A stretch of DNA of 64,000 nucleotides from the NCBI GenBank assembly GCA_026874595.1, contig CM049308.1, forward strand, positions 41,648,527-41,712,526, given 5' to 3'. The notes below the pieces were generated by a model. It worked only from the letters and a program-made list of their open reading frames with translations, had not been told where the DNA came from and did no database searches. Of this stretch, positions 10,954 to 22,100 are shown piece by piece (positions within the stretch are counted from its first letter, which is position 1; the number at the start of each line of letters is the position of its first letter). Source of the stretch: Sipunculus nudus. Lineage: Eukaryota > Annelida > Sipuncula > Golfingiida > Sipunculidae. Position numbers and translations under genes: made by a program.

Positions 10954-12163
10954 TTGATGAAAAAGTCACTGAAATACCGTGTAAAAGATGTAGAATATGA
11001 ACTTGTGTGTTTTCAGGAATCCCAAGACAGTTATACACCAAAAGTTAGGGGAAGGCATAGTGAACTGTTGGTGAATATTCGCATGTGCATATTTGAACTT
11101 TTAGCCCTGGAAATAGCCAATAACAGAATTCCTGGTGCCATTGATTGTGTGGCTAGACATGTCTTTGGTGTTAAATTTTCTAGAAAGGATTTGCCAAACA
11201 GACAGAGAGTCTGCAACATTACTGATGAAGGACAGTTTGCTTTGCTTTGTCCAAAAATACAACACAGAATTCATCAGCAAAACAAACAATACAGGACTTA
11301 ATAAATAAAGAATGCTCTTCACGTAAATAAAAAAGGAAGATCCTTAATTCAGCTATATATCACTGGGTTCTGGGCAGGTTTTCCGTTAGGTTTTAGACAG
11401 ATTGCTCTTGAGACAGCTTAATATATCAAGGAAAACACAGAGTTGGAGCTTCTCCAGCTGGTAGGAATTCATGCTGTCTCTGAGTCTGAGGACGGAGATT
11501 TGTTACGATGAAGTTACTGGTCTTATCCTTAGAAAAGCTCAGCTGCAAATGAGAAATTGAGCAGCAAGTTGCTTACTGAATGGCGCAGTGAAATAATTGC
11601 AGCCAAGATGTCATCAAAGGAGAAAACTGTGGTGTATGGGCTACACTGTATGGCCCATTTCCTGTTGGGCTTCATGTCATACTGCAAAAAGCGTCTGAAT
11701 GCAGATCAGAAGCAGCTGGAGGAAACTGGGATCAAGATAAGGCGTGTTGCGGAGCCACAATTTCGTCGTTTTTATTTGGAAGTGGCGGCCATGAAAAAAG
11801 TTCGGTGGCTTAAGTTGCGGGTACCATTCCAGATGAAAAGAATGATGTCAGAGACAAGTGGGAGGCACACTTTTCAAGGACTTGTGTAAAAACCCTAATT
11901 TCCAACTACAGGGATAACTGGTTCAATGCAGTTTTTGAAGTAGCTGCACAGGTACATCATCACCGAAAGCACTTACTTGATTTTCTTGACAAATCCATTG
12001 GTTCTAACAAAAAACAGAAGATACATTCTATCAGGTGTCATTTGAAGGACAAAAGACTCATGGCTATAGTCCAGGCACTTGCTATTGTATTTTTAAAAAT
12101 CACTGGCCCATACTGGGAAGCCTTTACTTCTCGGAGCTTTCAAGTACATACAACCGTTTAAGA
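10954..12163 (+). pseudogene. Broken, probably transposon-derived gene of an uncharacterised family
   Basis: Plus-strand pieces appear to belong to one protein. 10954-11301 includes KVRGRHSELLVNIR and ends near VCNITDEGQFALLC. 11557 to about 11840 includes YGLHCMAHFLLGF. A shifted frame from about 11835 to 12163 reads DKWEAHFSR, then NYRDNWFNAVFEVAAQVHHH and KITGPYWEAFTS. I remember similar long uncharacterised proteins from repeat-rich invertebrate genomes, but cannot name a family. The pieces are separated by stops (taa at 11299, tga at 11551) and a frame change near 11830-11850, and I found no splice sites that would rescue them. Best read as a decayed mobile-element gene; a spliced cellular gene is less likely. 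Confidence 0.5.
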
Positions 12164-12198
12164 CCACAAAAGACCACATACATAAGACCACAAAATAT

Positions 12199-12475
12199 AA
12201 AAGGTATGGTTCTCAAGCACCGCGCGCGTCAATTTTACCCCCCCCCCCCCATCAAAAAGTCTTTTTTGATTGTCAATAGAAACTTTCCAATTTTGGGCTC
12301 GAAAAAAAATTATACGATTTTAAAAATATTTTCTTTGTTATTTAGTGCTTTTACCGTTTGGCAAGACAATTCTGTTATTATCATGGTTTTCCCTGATCAT
12401 TTGACATTTTTATCAAACCATATAAAAGGTAAGAAAAATAGCCCTCGCGCCCTGATTTATGAAAAATAATGCCTG
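12199..12475. mobile_element. MITE family 'AAAGGTATGGTT', copy 2
   Basis: It starts aaaaggtatggttctcaagc and has a C run, the 'gaaactttccaattttg' block also seen (inverted) in copy 1, and a tail with 'catataaaaggtaagaaaa'. The right end is degenerate, so the boundary is approximate. Confidence 0.6.
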
Positions 12476-12535
12476 CTCATGGTGTGATCCATTGCTCATG
12501 GTGTGATCCATTGCTCATGGTGTGATACACTTGAC
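12476..12535. repeat. About 19-bp tandem repeat, three copies
   Basis: The unit tgctcatggtgtgatccat is repeated directly, the third copy diverging. Confidence 0.9.
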
Positions 12536-13143
12536 AGTTATGTGTTTTTTATTACCGCCATTTATTTATAAGCAATTACTGAACGCCGCTGCGTAATTTT
12601 TTTATGTGTAGTGACTTCATCACCGCCATCTCGGATTACTGCTCAAACGCAAAGATTTCAATTTGATGAATGATGGCACTTGCCTGATTTTGGGCCATGG
12701 GCCATCAATACATTTAACATCTGTTGGCATAAAGTTGTAACCGTGGTGGGTAAAAGATTCACTTCCGGCCATTCTTCGAATTTATTTTTAATATTTACGA
12801 ACGCTAGTTTTGTTTTTGGCGCCAGGGTAACAGGATGGCATTGCCTTTATTCAGGACATATATACAATTTACAATTCCATGCAGTACCATTGTAATTATA
12901 CCTTTGTCACTTATAATATAGGAAACAACATAAATCAATGCTTCATGAATTCCGCTTCAGCTTAATCACGTTTCATATTGCAGTTCTAAGTAGTACCCTA
13001 TACGGCGATCTCTCGAATAACGTAGAATCAGGGCCGTTGCCGGGTGGGGGGGGGGGCGGCGCAGCGGGCCATGCCCACACCCCCCCCCCCCCCCGGTCAC
13101 ATCCAGTACTCGCCGTCCTTTCTGAATTTCACTAAAGCTAATA

Positions 13144-13146
<3 letters not shown>
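12536..13146. other. No recognised gene; G/C homopolymer runs
   Basis: Mixed sequence with runs of G and C around 13045-13094. No coding signal is recognised. Confidence 0.4.

Positions 13147-13194
<48 letters not shown>
13147..13194. repeat. (TA)n microsatellite
   Basis: About 24 TA units, followed by a short GC-rich segment (13213-13258) with ends cagtggcgg and cccactg that may be another small MITE. Confidence 0.95.
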
Positions 13195-13197
<3 letters not shown>

Positions 13198-13580
13198 AAT
13201 TGCCTTTGCTATCAGTGGCGGTTCCGGAGGTGGCGCCTTCGGCGCGCGGCCCCCACTGAGATGCAATATCTCTTCTTTTATCTAATTTCCCAATTTTCGT
13301 GATTAATTTTCGTTTTTCATATTTCTTTTTATTTATTAGCAATTATATTTTGCAGTTTATTACTTTTAAATTCATTAGTTGAGGATGAGGATATTTATGA
13401 ACAACTGCAGAACAACTGCAGAGCCCCTGGTTGGGCATGAACAATATCACGGCTCCTCTGGTGATACGGGTACTGGAACTCGGGATCTGTGCTCGTAGGA
13501 GTCTTGTGTGCTGTCGACACCAAGGACCCCGGTAAAATGCAAAGTTTAAGGCAAAAAAAAAAAAAAATAAAAATAATAAT

Positions 13581-13873
13581 CAAAGGTATGGTTCTCAGGC
13601 ACCACCCGCGTCAATTTTTACCCCCCCCCCCCGCATCATTTTTGTTATTTTGAACACATCTTTCAAGAAGATAAAATAATACAATTTTGATAAGATTTCC
13701 TTTGCTGTGTAGTATTTTTACCTGTTTAGCATAAAACTCTGTTATTTTCATGCTTTTCTCTGATCATATGACATTTTAATCGAAACATACAAAAGAAGGT
13801 AAAAAATAAAATATCGCCCGCCCACACTGATTTTTAAAAAAAGTGCCTGATAACCAAACCTTTTTTTGGCCTT
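13581..13873. mobile_element. MITE family 'AAAGGTATGGTT', copy 3
   Basis: The left end caaaggtatggttctcaggc is matched in inverse by gtgcctgataaccaaacctt followed by ttggcc. About 290 bp, AT-rich core, no coding capacity. Internal blocks (ttcaagaagataaaat, tcgaaacatac) are shared with copy 1 in opposite orientation. Confidence 0.75.
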
Positions 13874-14298
13874 ACATAAGACTTCAACGTATCAGTTATT
13901 TCACTCCGAGCATTAAATTTAAAAATAATATTTTACAAGTTATAAACGTTAATGCGCCTTTTTACCATTGACTTTAACATGTTGAAAACGATTGGGTTTT
14001 TATATACTTATTTTGAAGAAATATAAATATTAAATACTGAACCCCTCAACAGTTTGACTACATAACGCAAAGACATAAGGAAAAAGTTTTTCAGGAACAG
14101 GAAGTCCTCATTTTTCTTGTTTGTGAAAATTGTCTCAAAACGTCCTCTTTAAATTGCATATTTAAAAAAAAATTCCAATATGATACCCCCTTCCATACCC
14201 TCCCTATGTACCTGTAACTAACCATAATGAAACCATGGTTCATAATTGAAAATTAAAAAAAAAAGTTTAATACACTGAAATATATATCGTATAGTTAT

Positions 14299-14325
14299 AA
14301 TAATAATAATAATAATAATAATAAC
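14299..14325. repeat. (AAT)n microsatellite
   Basis: Eight to nine ATA/AAT units. Confidence 0.9.
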
Positions 14326-14350
14326 CATGATATAATGCATCTGAAAACAT

Positions 14351-15265
14351 TGTTACGGAACCTAATAACAACAAATCAGGTAGTCGTGACGAGCGTAAAT
14401 TTTGTTACGGAGATAAATAAAAATCATATTCTATAACACTAGGCAGCATGAAATGTCTAGGTAAATGAATAAAGAAGTCAGTGGTATTTGTTAACAAATA
14501 ATTATAATTTATTCTTAAAACATCTCTAACATTACAATACAATAAATCAGTACAATTACAAAGTATAACAGTAAATCAATACAATTACACAGTATAATAA
14601 ATAAAGTGTACAGTACCAGAGTGTCCGGATCCTAGGCTTTTCTGGATACCACCACTGTGGTAAAACATATAATCCAGATGAACAGTTCCCGTAAATCTCA
14701 GAGAATAATAGTCCAATGTAATCCCGAAAACAATGTGTTGTAATCCAAAGGTGAAGTTCTGGTAGTAATCCCAAAGACAAACTGAAGACTTAATAAAATC
14801 TGTTACAAATTTCGAAGAATATCTATAAATTCTGCAATTATCGGAAAGGTCCACAAACTGACTCGCACTCTTCCGTGTCCGCTGGAATTTTTCTCTCTCT
14901 CCTCGGCTCTAAACACAGCCCCTAATTTATAGCTTCTCACCCCAAAGCCTAGAAATTTCTATTTCACGAACATCCCAAAGAACAATACAAGGCACGCGCT
15001 CTTGAGCGCGAACAGCCCAGAAAATTCCATATTAGCACGAGCGCTGTGTCTTTACACGCAAGGGTTCCCAGAACGGATTACACCGAGCGCTGTGTCCCTA
15101 CACATCAGACCCTACACGCGGGCCGGCCCGGCTCGCGCGTCTCCCTTGGCAATGGACTATGCTTGCTTAACAGACATAGGTATCACTCCTGCGCACAATA
15201 AACCAGGGCCTGCTTAACACGAATCAGAATGTCAGCAGCTCACAATAAAAGAGACACTTGTAACA
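14351..15265 (-). mobile_element. Solo LTR of an LTR retrotransposon
   Basis: The 915-bp segment begins tgttacgg and ends gtaaca, short inverted ends of TG...CA type. It is flanked by acat on both sides (14347-14350 and 15266-15269), a 4-bp target duplication, or aacat if shifted by one base. On the minus strand there is a TATA box (gctataaatt, near 14928) ahead of a GC-richer leader and, further on, an AATAAA signal in an AT-rich segment (near 14510), the order expected of U3-R-U5. No gag or pol sequence is next to it, so the internal part was probably lost by LTR recombination. The superfamily is unknown; the duplication size fits Gypsy-like elements. Confidence 0.65.
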
Positions 15266-15309
15266 ACATTCATATACATGAATATATAACAGTATTCATA
15301 GTACCCATA

Positions 15310-15415
15310 CATGCATATTAGCACCCCCCCTCCCCCCCGTTTTTAAAATTCTGGATCCGCCACTGATCATGGCCCCCTCCCCTCCCTCAATCCTGGCTTC
15401 GCCCCTGGTATAATT
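15310..15415. mobile_element. Fragments of the GGATCCGCC MITE family
   Basis: A typical right end (ctggatccgccactg, 15350-15364) is followed at once by a second similar end (tcctggcttcgcccctgg). The matching left ends are not evident, so these are partial or nested copies. Confidence 0.5.
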
Positions 15416-15971
15416 GATAAATGAGTACATTTGAATTTGGATAATAGGATTTCTAATGACTAGACAATCCTTGCTTCGTGATTTCGCAAAATGCTCCGGG
15501 GTTTGTTTCACTACGGCTTAATCACGTTTAATTACAGTTATTACAGTTCCACGAAGGCGATCTCTCGAAAACACGTCCAATTTATGTATGAGTACACTCT
15601 CTTTAGAATGTGAGCTTAGTTGGAGTCTGGGGCTGTTTGAGTCATTAGCAGCTTGCATTCTCTGCCACTTCTGCATAGTGAGATTTGAAACCATATATTG
15701 AAGCAGGACGCTTTCCCTTGTTAACCTACCTGTACAGGTAAATAATCATACATATTTCGTTTCTGGACACTGAAAGTCATATTTAGCCTGTCCAGTTTCA
15801 AAAATTCACGAAGTTATTAATTACACCAGCGTATGCTAGGAACCATTCTAAAGGGACAGGTATACATTTGACGGAATTACAATAGGAAGCTCAGGACGCC
15901 AGTACGGTCACCCAAGTGCTACCCGGCTGAAGGATTCGACACTTTGTGAAAATCGTACTCAGGTCTAAAGA

Positions 15972-16104
15972 ATGGAGCTTTGGCTTATTCATAAAAGGAC
16001 CCTGTCGCTTGCGGTGATTGTGTTTGTATGTCTACAGTCAACTGATCAGGTAAGTATCCTTTACTTGAGACGTCCGAACATACTCCAACACACACCTGAA
16101 CACC

Positions 16105-16146
<42 letters not shown>

Positions 16147-19100
16147 AAATCACTTTGTCCTTCTCCGGCGTAACTTTGTTATTAACAGAAGCGGATCCGG
16201 TGGGGGGGGGGGGGGGGAGAGTAATCAGCCGAAGTAATCATTTTTAAGGGTTTTTGTTTTACCAATTTGGTGGCCTGGATCCGCCCCCTTTTTCCGGACC
16301 TGAGGACCTTTTTTTTTAGGTTTAAACATAGTCCTCCTGGGTTGGACCCCCCATTTTCCTAAATCCTAGATCCGCCCCTGATTAAGTAACACAAATCCTG
16401 ACGTGGAATGCCTAATGTGAGGAATCTTTTCCATTGTTATCCCTGCATGTCTGACTTGAAGGCAATGAAGCGAAATGATTTTCAGGCATACACATATCAT
16501 TAATAATATATTTTTCCGTTTTTCTACATGGAATATACTTGAAAGGCATTGTGTAGCTTTAACGTTCGGACACGCGTTTGGAAATTGTGCGTCTATTGTG
16601 TGAAATAGTTTCCTAACGTGGACTTAATGCAGGTACTCCACAAAAATCGAGAATATTATTTTAGTAACTCTTGTACGTTGGAGAAGAATATTAACCACCT
16701 CCTCCCCCGGCGTATTACTCAGCAACAGGTACGCCACTACACGCGAAAAGTACGTCACAACAGGTATTTTGTACATCGTAAAATGTTTGCAGGCGGACAC
16801 GCGCACACAGAAAAGCGCGTTTGTGGCTCTTTTCTATTATTAGGTACCACCAATTCCTCTGTAAAATAACCGATTATCATTCTTGAGCTGGACAGTTGAG
16901 TATACACGGACTGCCGTGTGGAATTTAAAAAACAAATTCATTGAAAACTGTGGTTGCCTTTTTAGTTTTCAAGGGTTTCAAATTCGCGATATTCACGATA
17001 TGGAGATTATCGCGAGAATAAGAGGTCCAGAAAGCAAAGTTGAAAAGTGAAAGGTTTGTTGAAATTGTGAATAAAAATACATCGTGCATGTTCAAAGATT
17101 GATATTTTAAATGATATCAGATCTTTCCACTTTTCTGCCATTAACAAACAATTTTTTATGTTAATAAAATTTTGTGAACACAATATATGATATAATTAAT
17201 AAACTTAATCATTGTCATACTCTTTGACGACGTGTTTTGTATTGCAAGTTCTCGAAAATGGAACCCTCGTGAAACTATGAAAAAGTGAATATCGTGAAAT
17301 TTTACCCCCGCGAATATGCAAAGTATATGCACATAGCGATTTGTCCCGAAGTGGCGTACCTTCAGGTAGGCCAGATCAGGAAAAATTACTATTCCGGCAA
17401 ACCAGTCCTTATATGGAGGCAAGTCGCATCAGATGAATTATACGTTACATAATGACATTAAGCAAGTCACATCAGGGCATAGTTATATTCTCATACAAAT
17501 GTAAACACACACTTAAACAAAATAAAAAAAAACCATGCATTTATTTTTCCCTTTCGTTGCTATATATACATCAGGGCTGGGGCGAGTACACAGTTATAGT
17601 ACTTGGGTACGAGTACGAGTACTTGACAGTAAATCGAGTACAAGCACGAGTACAAATACAGGCATGCCTTCATGTACTCGAGTACAAGTACTCATAGTTT
17701 GTACATAATGTTTGATATTCATTACATTTTTTTAAACTGTACTTTCTGACCATAAAAGCAAAATAAACTCTTGCATAAGTCAACGATTTTGTAATACATC
17801 CACTTATGATGTATCATTGTATTATTATTTACAGAATTTTGAGCTCGGAGAATGTGCTCATCTCAAGTGAATATTACTCTGTTAACCGAGTTTTTAGGAT
17901 GTGATCTCAAGTTAATATTTTAAAGTTTAATTTAAGAGGCAGGTAATATTATTTTATAAATATGTACCGCCAAACCTGATTTATTGCAGTACTTATTCAT
18001 TCAAGTTACAATATACATAGTCTATTACGTTCCTTGATAATAAATTAGGCCTATGTATTAAGTTCATACCAGGTGGTAACCAAAATAGTTCAAATGCATA
18101 AATTTGCTTTTGTAAGTGCAGTTGCAAATTAATACTTAATTTATAGACAATTTACTGCAAGTGAAAACTGCAACAGTTTTAAGAAGTCCTTGAAATGACA
18201 AAACATTGATCTGTTATAAGGAGGTAAATTTAGCGCAGAACAGCTCAGTTATCACATTACATATACACAATAATTGAACATCAGTCTAAGTTAAGCAAAA
18301 AACACAAACAGCAGTCCATTAAGTCACAGTTAGACTTTACTATTTCAAAAAGCAAACTGTATTAACAGGCGCGGATCAAGGATTTTTTGCAGGGGGGGGG
18401 GGGGGGGGGGGGGGGTCAACGGGTGTCATTGTGTGATTATTCGGAGAATTATACCTGTCATGGTTTAAAAATGGTCTAAAAAATGGTAGGTGGTAGGTGG
18501 ATGGCTCCCCCCCCCCACCCCCTGGATCCGTGCCTGATAAAGTGCACTTAACTCGCACAAAATTCGAAATCTTTCTTGGGGGCTGCCATTTTGCGTAGGC
18601 CCTACCGACTAAAAAGCGGAAGTTGCAAGTCGCAAGTTTGAATCAAGAATATATCGCTAGTAAGTGGTAAGTTCAGAAGTTTAATGGGGTTTTATTTATA
18701 AACATTTAAATGCATAACCAATTGTCTTACCTCATTAGGTAATCATTTCAATGTACATTTTACGACATACCGAAATTAGATAGGGATTAAGATGGATCAT
18801 GAATTTATATGACGGCAAAAATAGATGAGTCGCAATGGCGGTCAAGGTCGCAGTGGCGCTGGGGTGAGACACACTTTACGGTCCTCTTCTTTCCACGTCG
18901 AAAATTAATGGGAAATATCCGTCTGAAAGGACCGAACGCTTTCAGGAATAATTTGTCATATCTCTGGATTATCTAGACAAATCCGGAGAAACAAGTACCA
19001 TGGTTTGGTTAGTAATCACTCATATTATAGACATACCAGCAAAAGCACAAGCTTATCGCGCCAACATTGCCTACGGATCACCTGCTCCGCGTAAAGACAT

Positions 19101-22100
19101 TTAAACCTGAACTGACTCTCAATAGGCTGTCTTAAGGGACCGTTTAAAATGGCTAAGGTAACATCCAAAGTTTCAAACATGACTGATCGAGAAATGTTGG
19201 AAATGGTAATGAAAAAGATGGACAAAATAGATGATATGCAGACACTTAATTCCTTTGTTGAAAGAGTAACTAAAGTAGAAGATAAGTTAACAGCAGTGCA
19301 AACACAGGTTGAAGTCTTAGAAAGGGTCGTGTCGTACATAGAGACTGAGTTTGATGAAATGAAGTGTCAGACAGCAGGCAATGAAGAAAAGAATGTGTCT
19401 GAATTTGAATTCCAGGAAATTAAACAGGAAATAATTTATTTAAGTAACCGCCTGAGAGCCAATAATCTTGTGATGCACAATATTCCAGAAGGTTCAGAAG
19501 GTACAGGGCGCGAAACAGACTGTCTTGATTTTGTGAATCATTTCCTGGCAACAGAAATAGGAATGGATCGAGTTTCAGAGATACAGCAAGCGCACAGGTC
19601 TTGCCGGTCGGATAGTCAAACAGGTACGCCGAGAGCGAGACCAATTCATGTCATATGCAAAAACCGTAATGACAGAGATTCTATACTAAAGGTGTCGGTG
19701 TCTGTATTAAAAGAAAAGGGAAACAACATATACTTCACTGACGACGTACACCCGTACACAAGAGGTATTCATAAGAAGTTAATTCCTGTAATGAAAGAAA
19801 TGCGCCAAAAGGGATGGCTCGCGTTTATACCTTGGACGGTCCCTCGAATGATTTAATACAAGAACAGTCCAAAGGGAACTCCTGGTCCGTTAAAAACTTA
19901 CCGCCCACGCGGAGATCTCATGACATGGCATGAACAATCCAAGGCTTGACCGGGGTCACGATCCATACAGACGGAATTAGACCATGACTTCAAACGCTGC
20001 AGTGTATGTGATTTTGCTTTTCAATGGGGGCGGGGGGCCGAGTGAATTCTACGCGGTATTATACTTAAAGCGCCTGACTATATGAACTTTACTTTATTTT
20101 CAATTTTCAGTTTACATGTTGTTCATGTTCACATCGAGAGTTTATCTGAGACGTTTGTAATGCCTGTGTTTTTTTTCTGAGCTGCTACAATGTTCAATAG
20201 GAATTTGCTGTATGGAACACAAGAGGTTAATGTTCGAGGTTATCACAATGCTTTGTTATGGATCGAATGAGGCAGAAAGATTTTGTTATTGAATGGCAAA
20301 TTTTAACCTGTCAGAGTTGAAAATTAAGCTATATTCTCACAATGTCAGAGGACTTAGGAATTATAGGAAAAGAAGGAAAATCCTGAATTGGTTTTCAAAA
20401 CATGGGGGAAATGAAAGTATATGTTTTCTTCAAGAAGCGCATTGCGATGGATCCACTGAGCATGCATGGTGGAATCAGTGGCATGCAGTTTCTTATTTTT
20501 CACACGGTAGCAACGACAGTCGAGGGGTAATGGTCTTGATTGGAAATCAGGTAGAATTTAAAAGTTTGATTATTTTCTGTTGTCAAATGAACTAAAACCT
20601 TATGTTATTAACTCCGATATTTTATTAGGGCTGTCCTCGGATCACTTTGTCATTCTAGTGGAGATAAATAGATTTTCAAACCCAAAGTATGGGCCTTCCC
20701 ATTGGAAGTTTAATACGTGATTGCTTGACGATTCTAAGTATGTGGAGAAGTTGCGATCGAAATATACTACATGGAAAGAAATTTTTCCCGCAGGAAAAAA
20801 TTATGTTAAACTCTGGGAGTACCTGAAGTTCAAAATTAGGGAATTTACGACAGCATACTCAAAATCGAAAGCGCGGAAATTTCGTAAAGATCGTCAAGAG
20901 TTAGAAGCTAAAGTAAAATCTATTGAAAACACGTTATCAAACGATACTATGAAATGTAAACTTTACAGGGAATATAAAAGTAAACTTGACCAAATGTATG
21001 AAAAAATCACTGAGGGTATAATAATAAGATCTCGTATACAATGGTACGAGGAGGGCGAAAGAAATATCAGTTATTTTCTCAATCTGGAGAAAAAACAAAA
21101 ATATAAAAGTCATATCAGAATGCTATTAATAAATGATGAAGAAAAAACAGATACAACTAGCATTCTTACGGAAATTAAAACTCACTTTTCAGATAAATAT
21201 AAAAGGAAAAGTAATGTTACCGAAGAAGATTGTAGAAATTATCTTCAAAATGAAATATTCAAACTTTAAGTGAGACTGAAAAGACTTTACTAAAATCTCC
21301 TATATTATAACAATAGCAGAACTCCATAAAGCAATAAAAGATATGCCCAATGGAAAAACACCTGGTAATGATAGGCTTCCAAAAGAATTTATAATTGCAT
21401 TTTTTTTATATTCTGGGTAAAGATATTTTAAATAGTTTTAATGAATCTTTTGAATGTGGGTCACTGAGTCCGAGCCAGAATCAGGCTATCATCACCCTCA
21501 TAGAGAAACAGGGCAAGGATAACCGACTGTTGAGCGGGTGGAGACCCATAAGCCTTATAAATACTGACACAAAAGTTATTTGTAAAATTCTTGTATCGCG
21601 TATTGTGCCGATCTTGTTTAAATTGATTGATACCGATCAGTATGCGTTTGTACCTGTATAAGGTCAATAGCAGAGGCGAACAGGCTTATATCAGATATAT
21701 TGGAATACACTAAGTCAGAAAAACTGAAAGGCTTTTTTTTCGCTGCAGACTTTGCAGCTGCCTTTGATAGTTTGGATTATACATTTCTATTTCCAGTACT
21801 TGAGCGTTTTGATTTTCCTAAAACTTTTATAAAATGGGTAAGAATCTTGTATAAAAATGCCGAAAGTTGTGTGATGAATTTTGGGAGATCAACAGGGTAT
21901 TTAAAACTACAGAGGGGAGCCCGACAAGGTGACCCCCTGGCTCCTTATCTTTTCTTGTTTGCTATAGAAATTTTGTCGGCCAAAGTTAGAGATAATGATA
22001 ATATTAAGGGCATTTATAATAATGTCATAAAACAGTGCCTTTTTGCGGACGATGCCAGCTATTTCTTAAAAGATTCCCACTCACTCGAATATTTGCTTTC

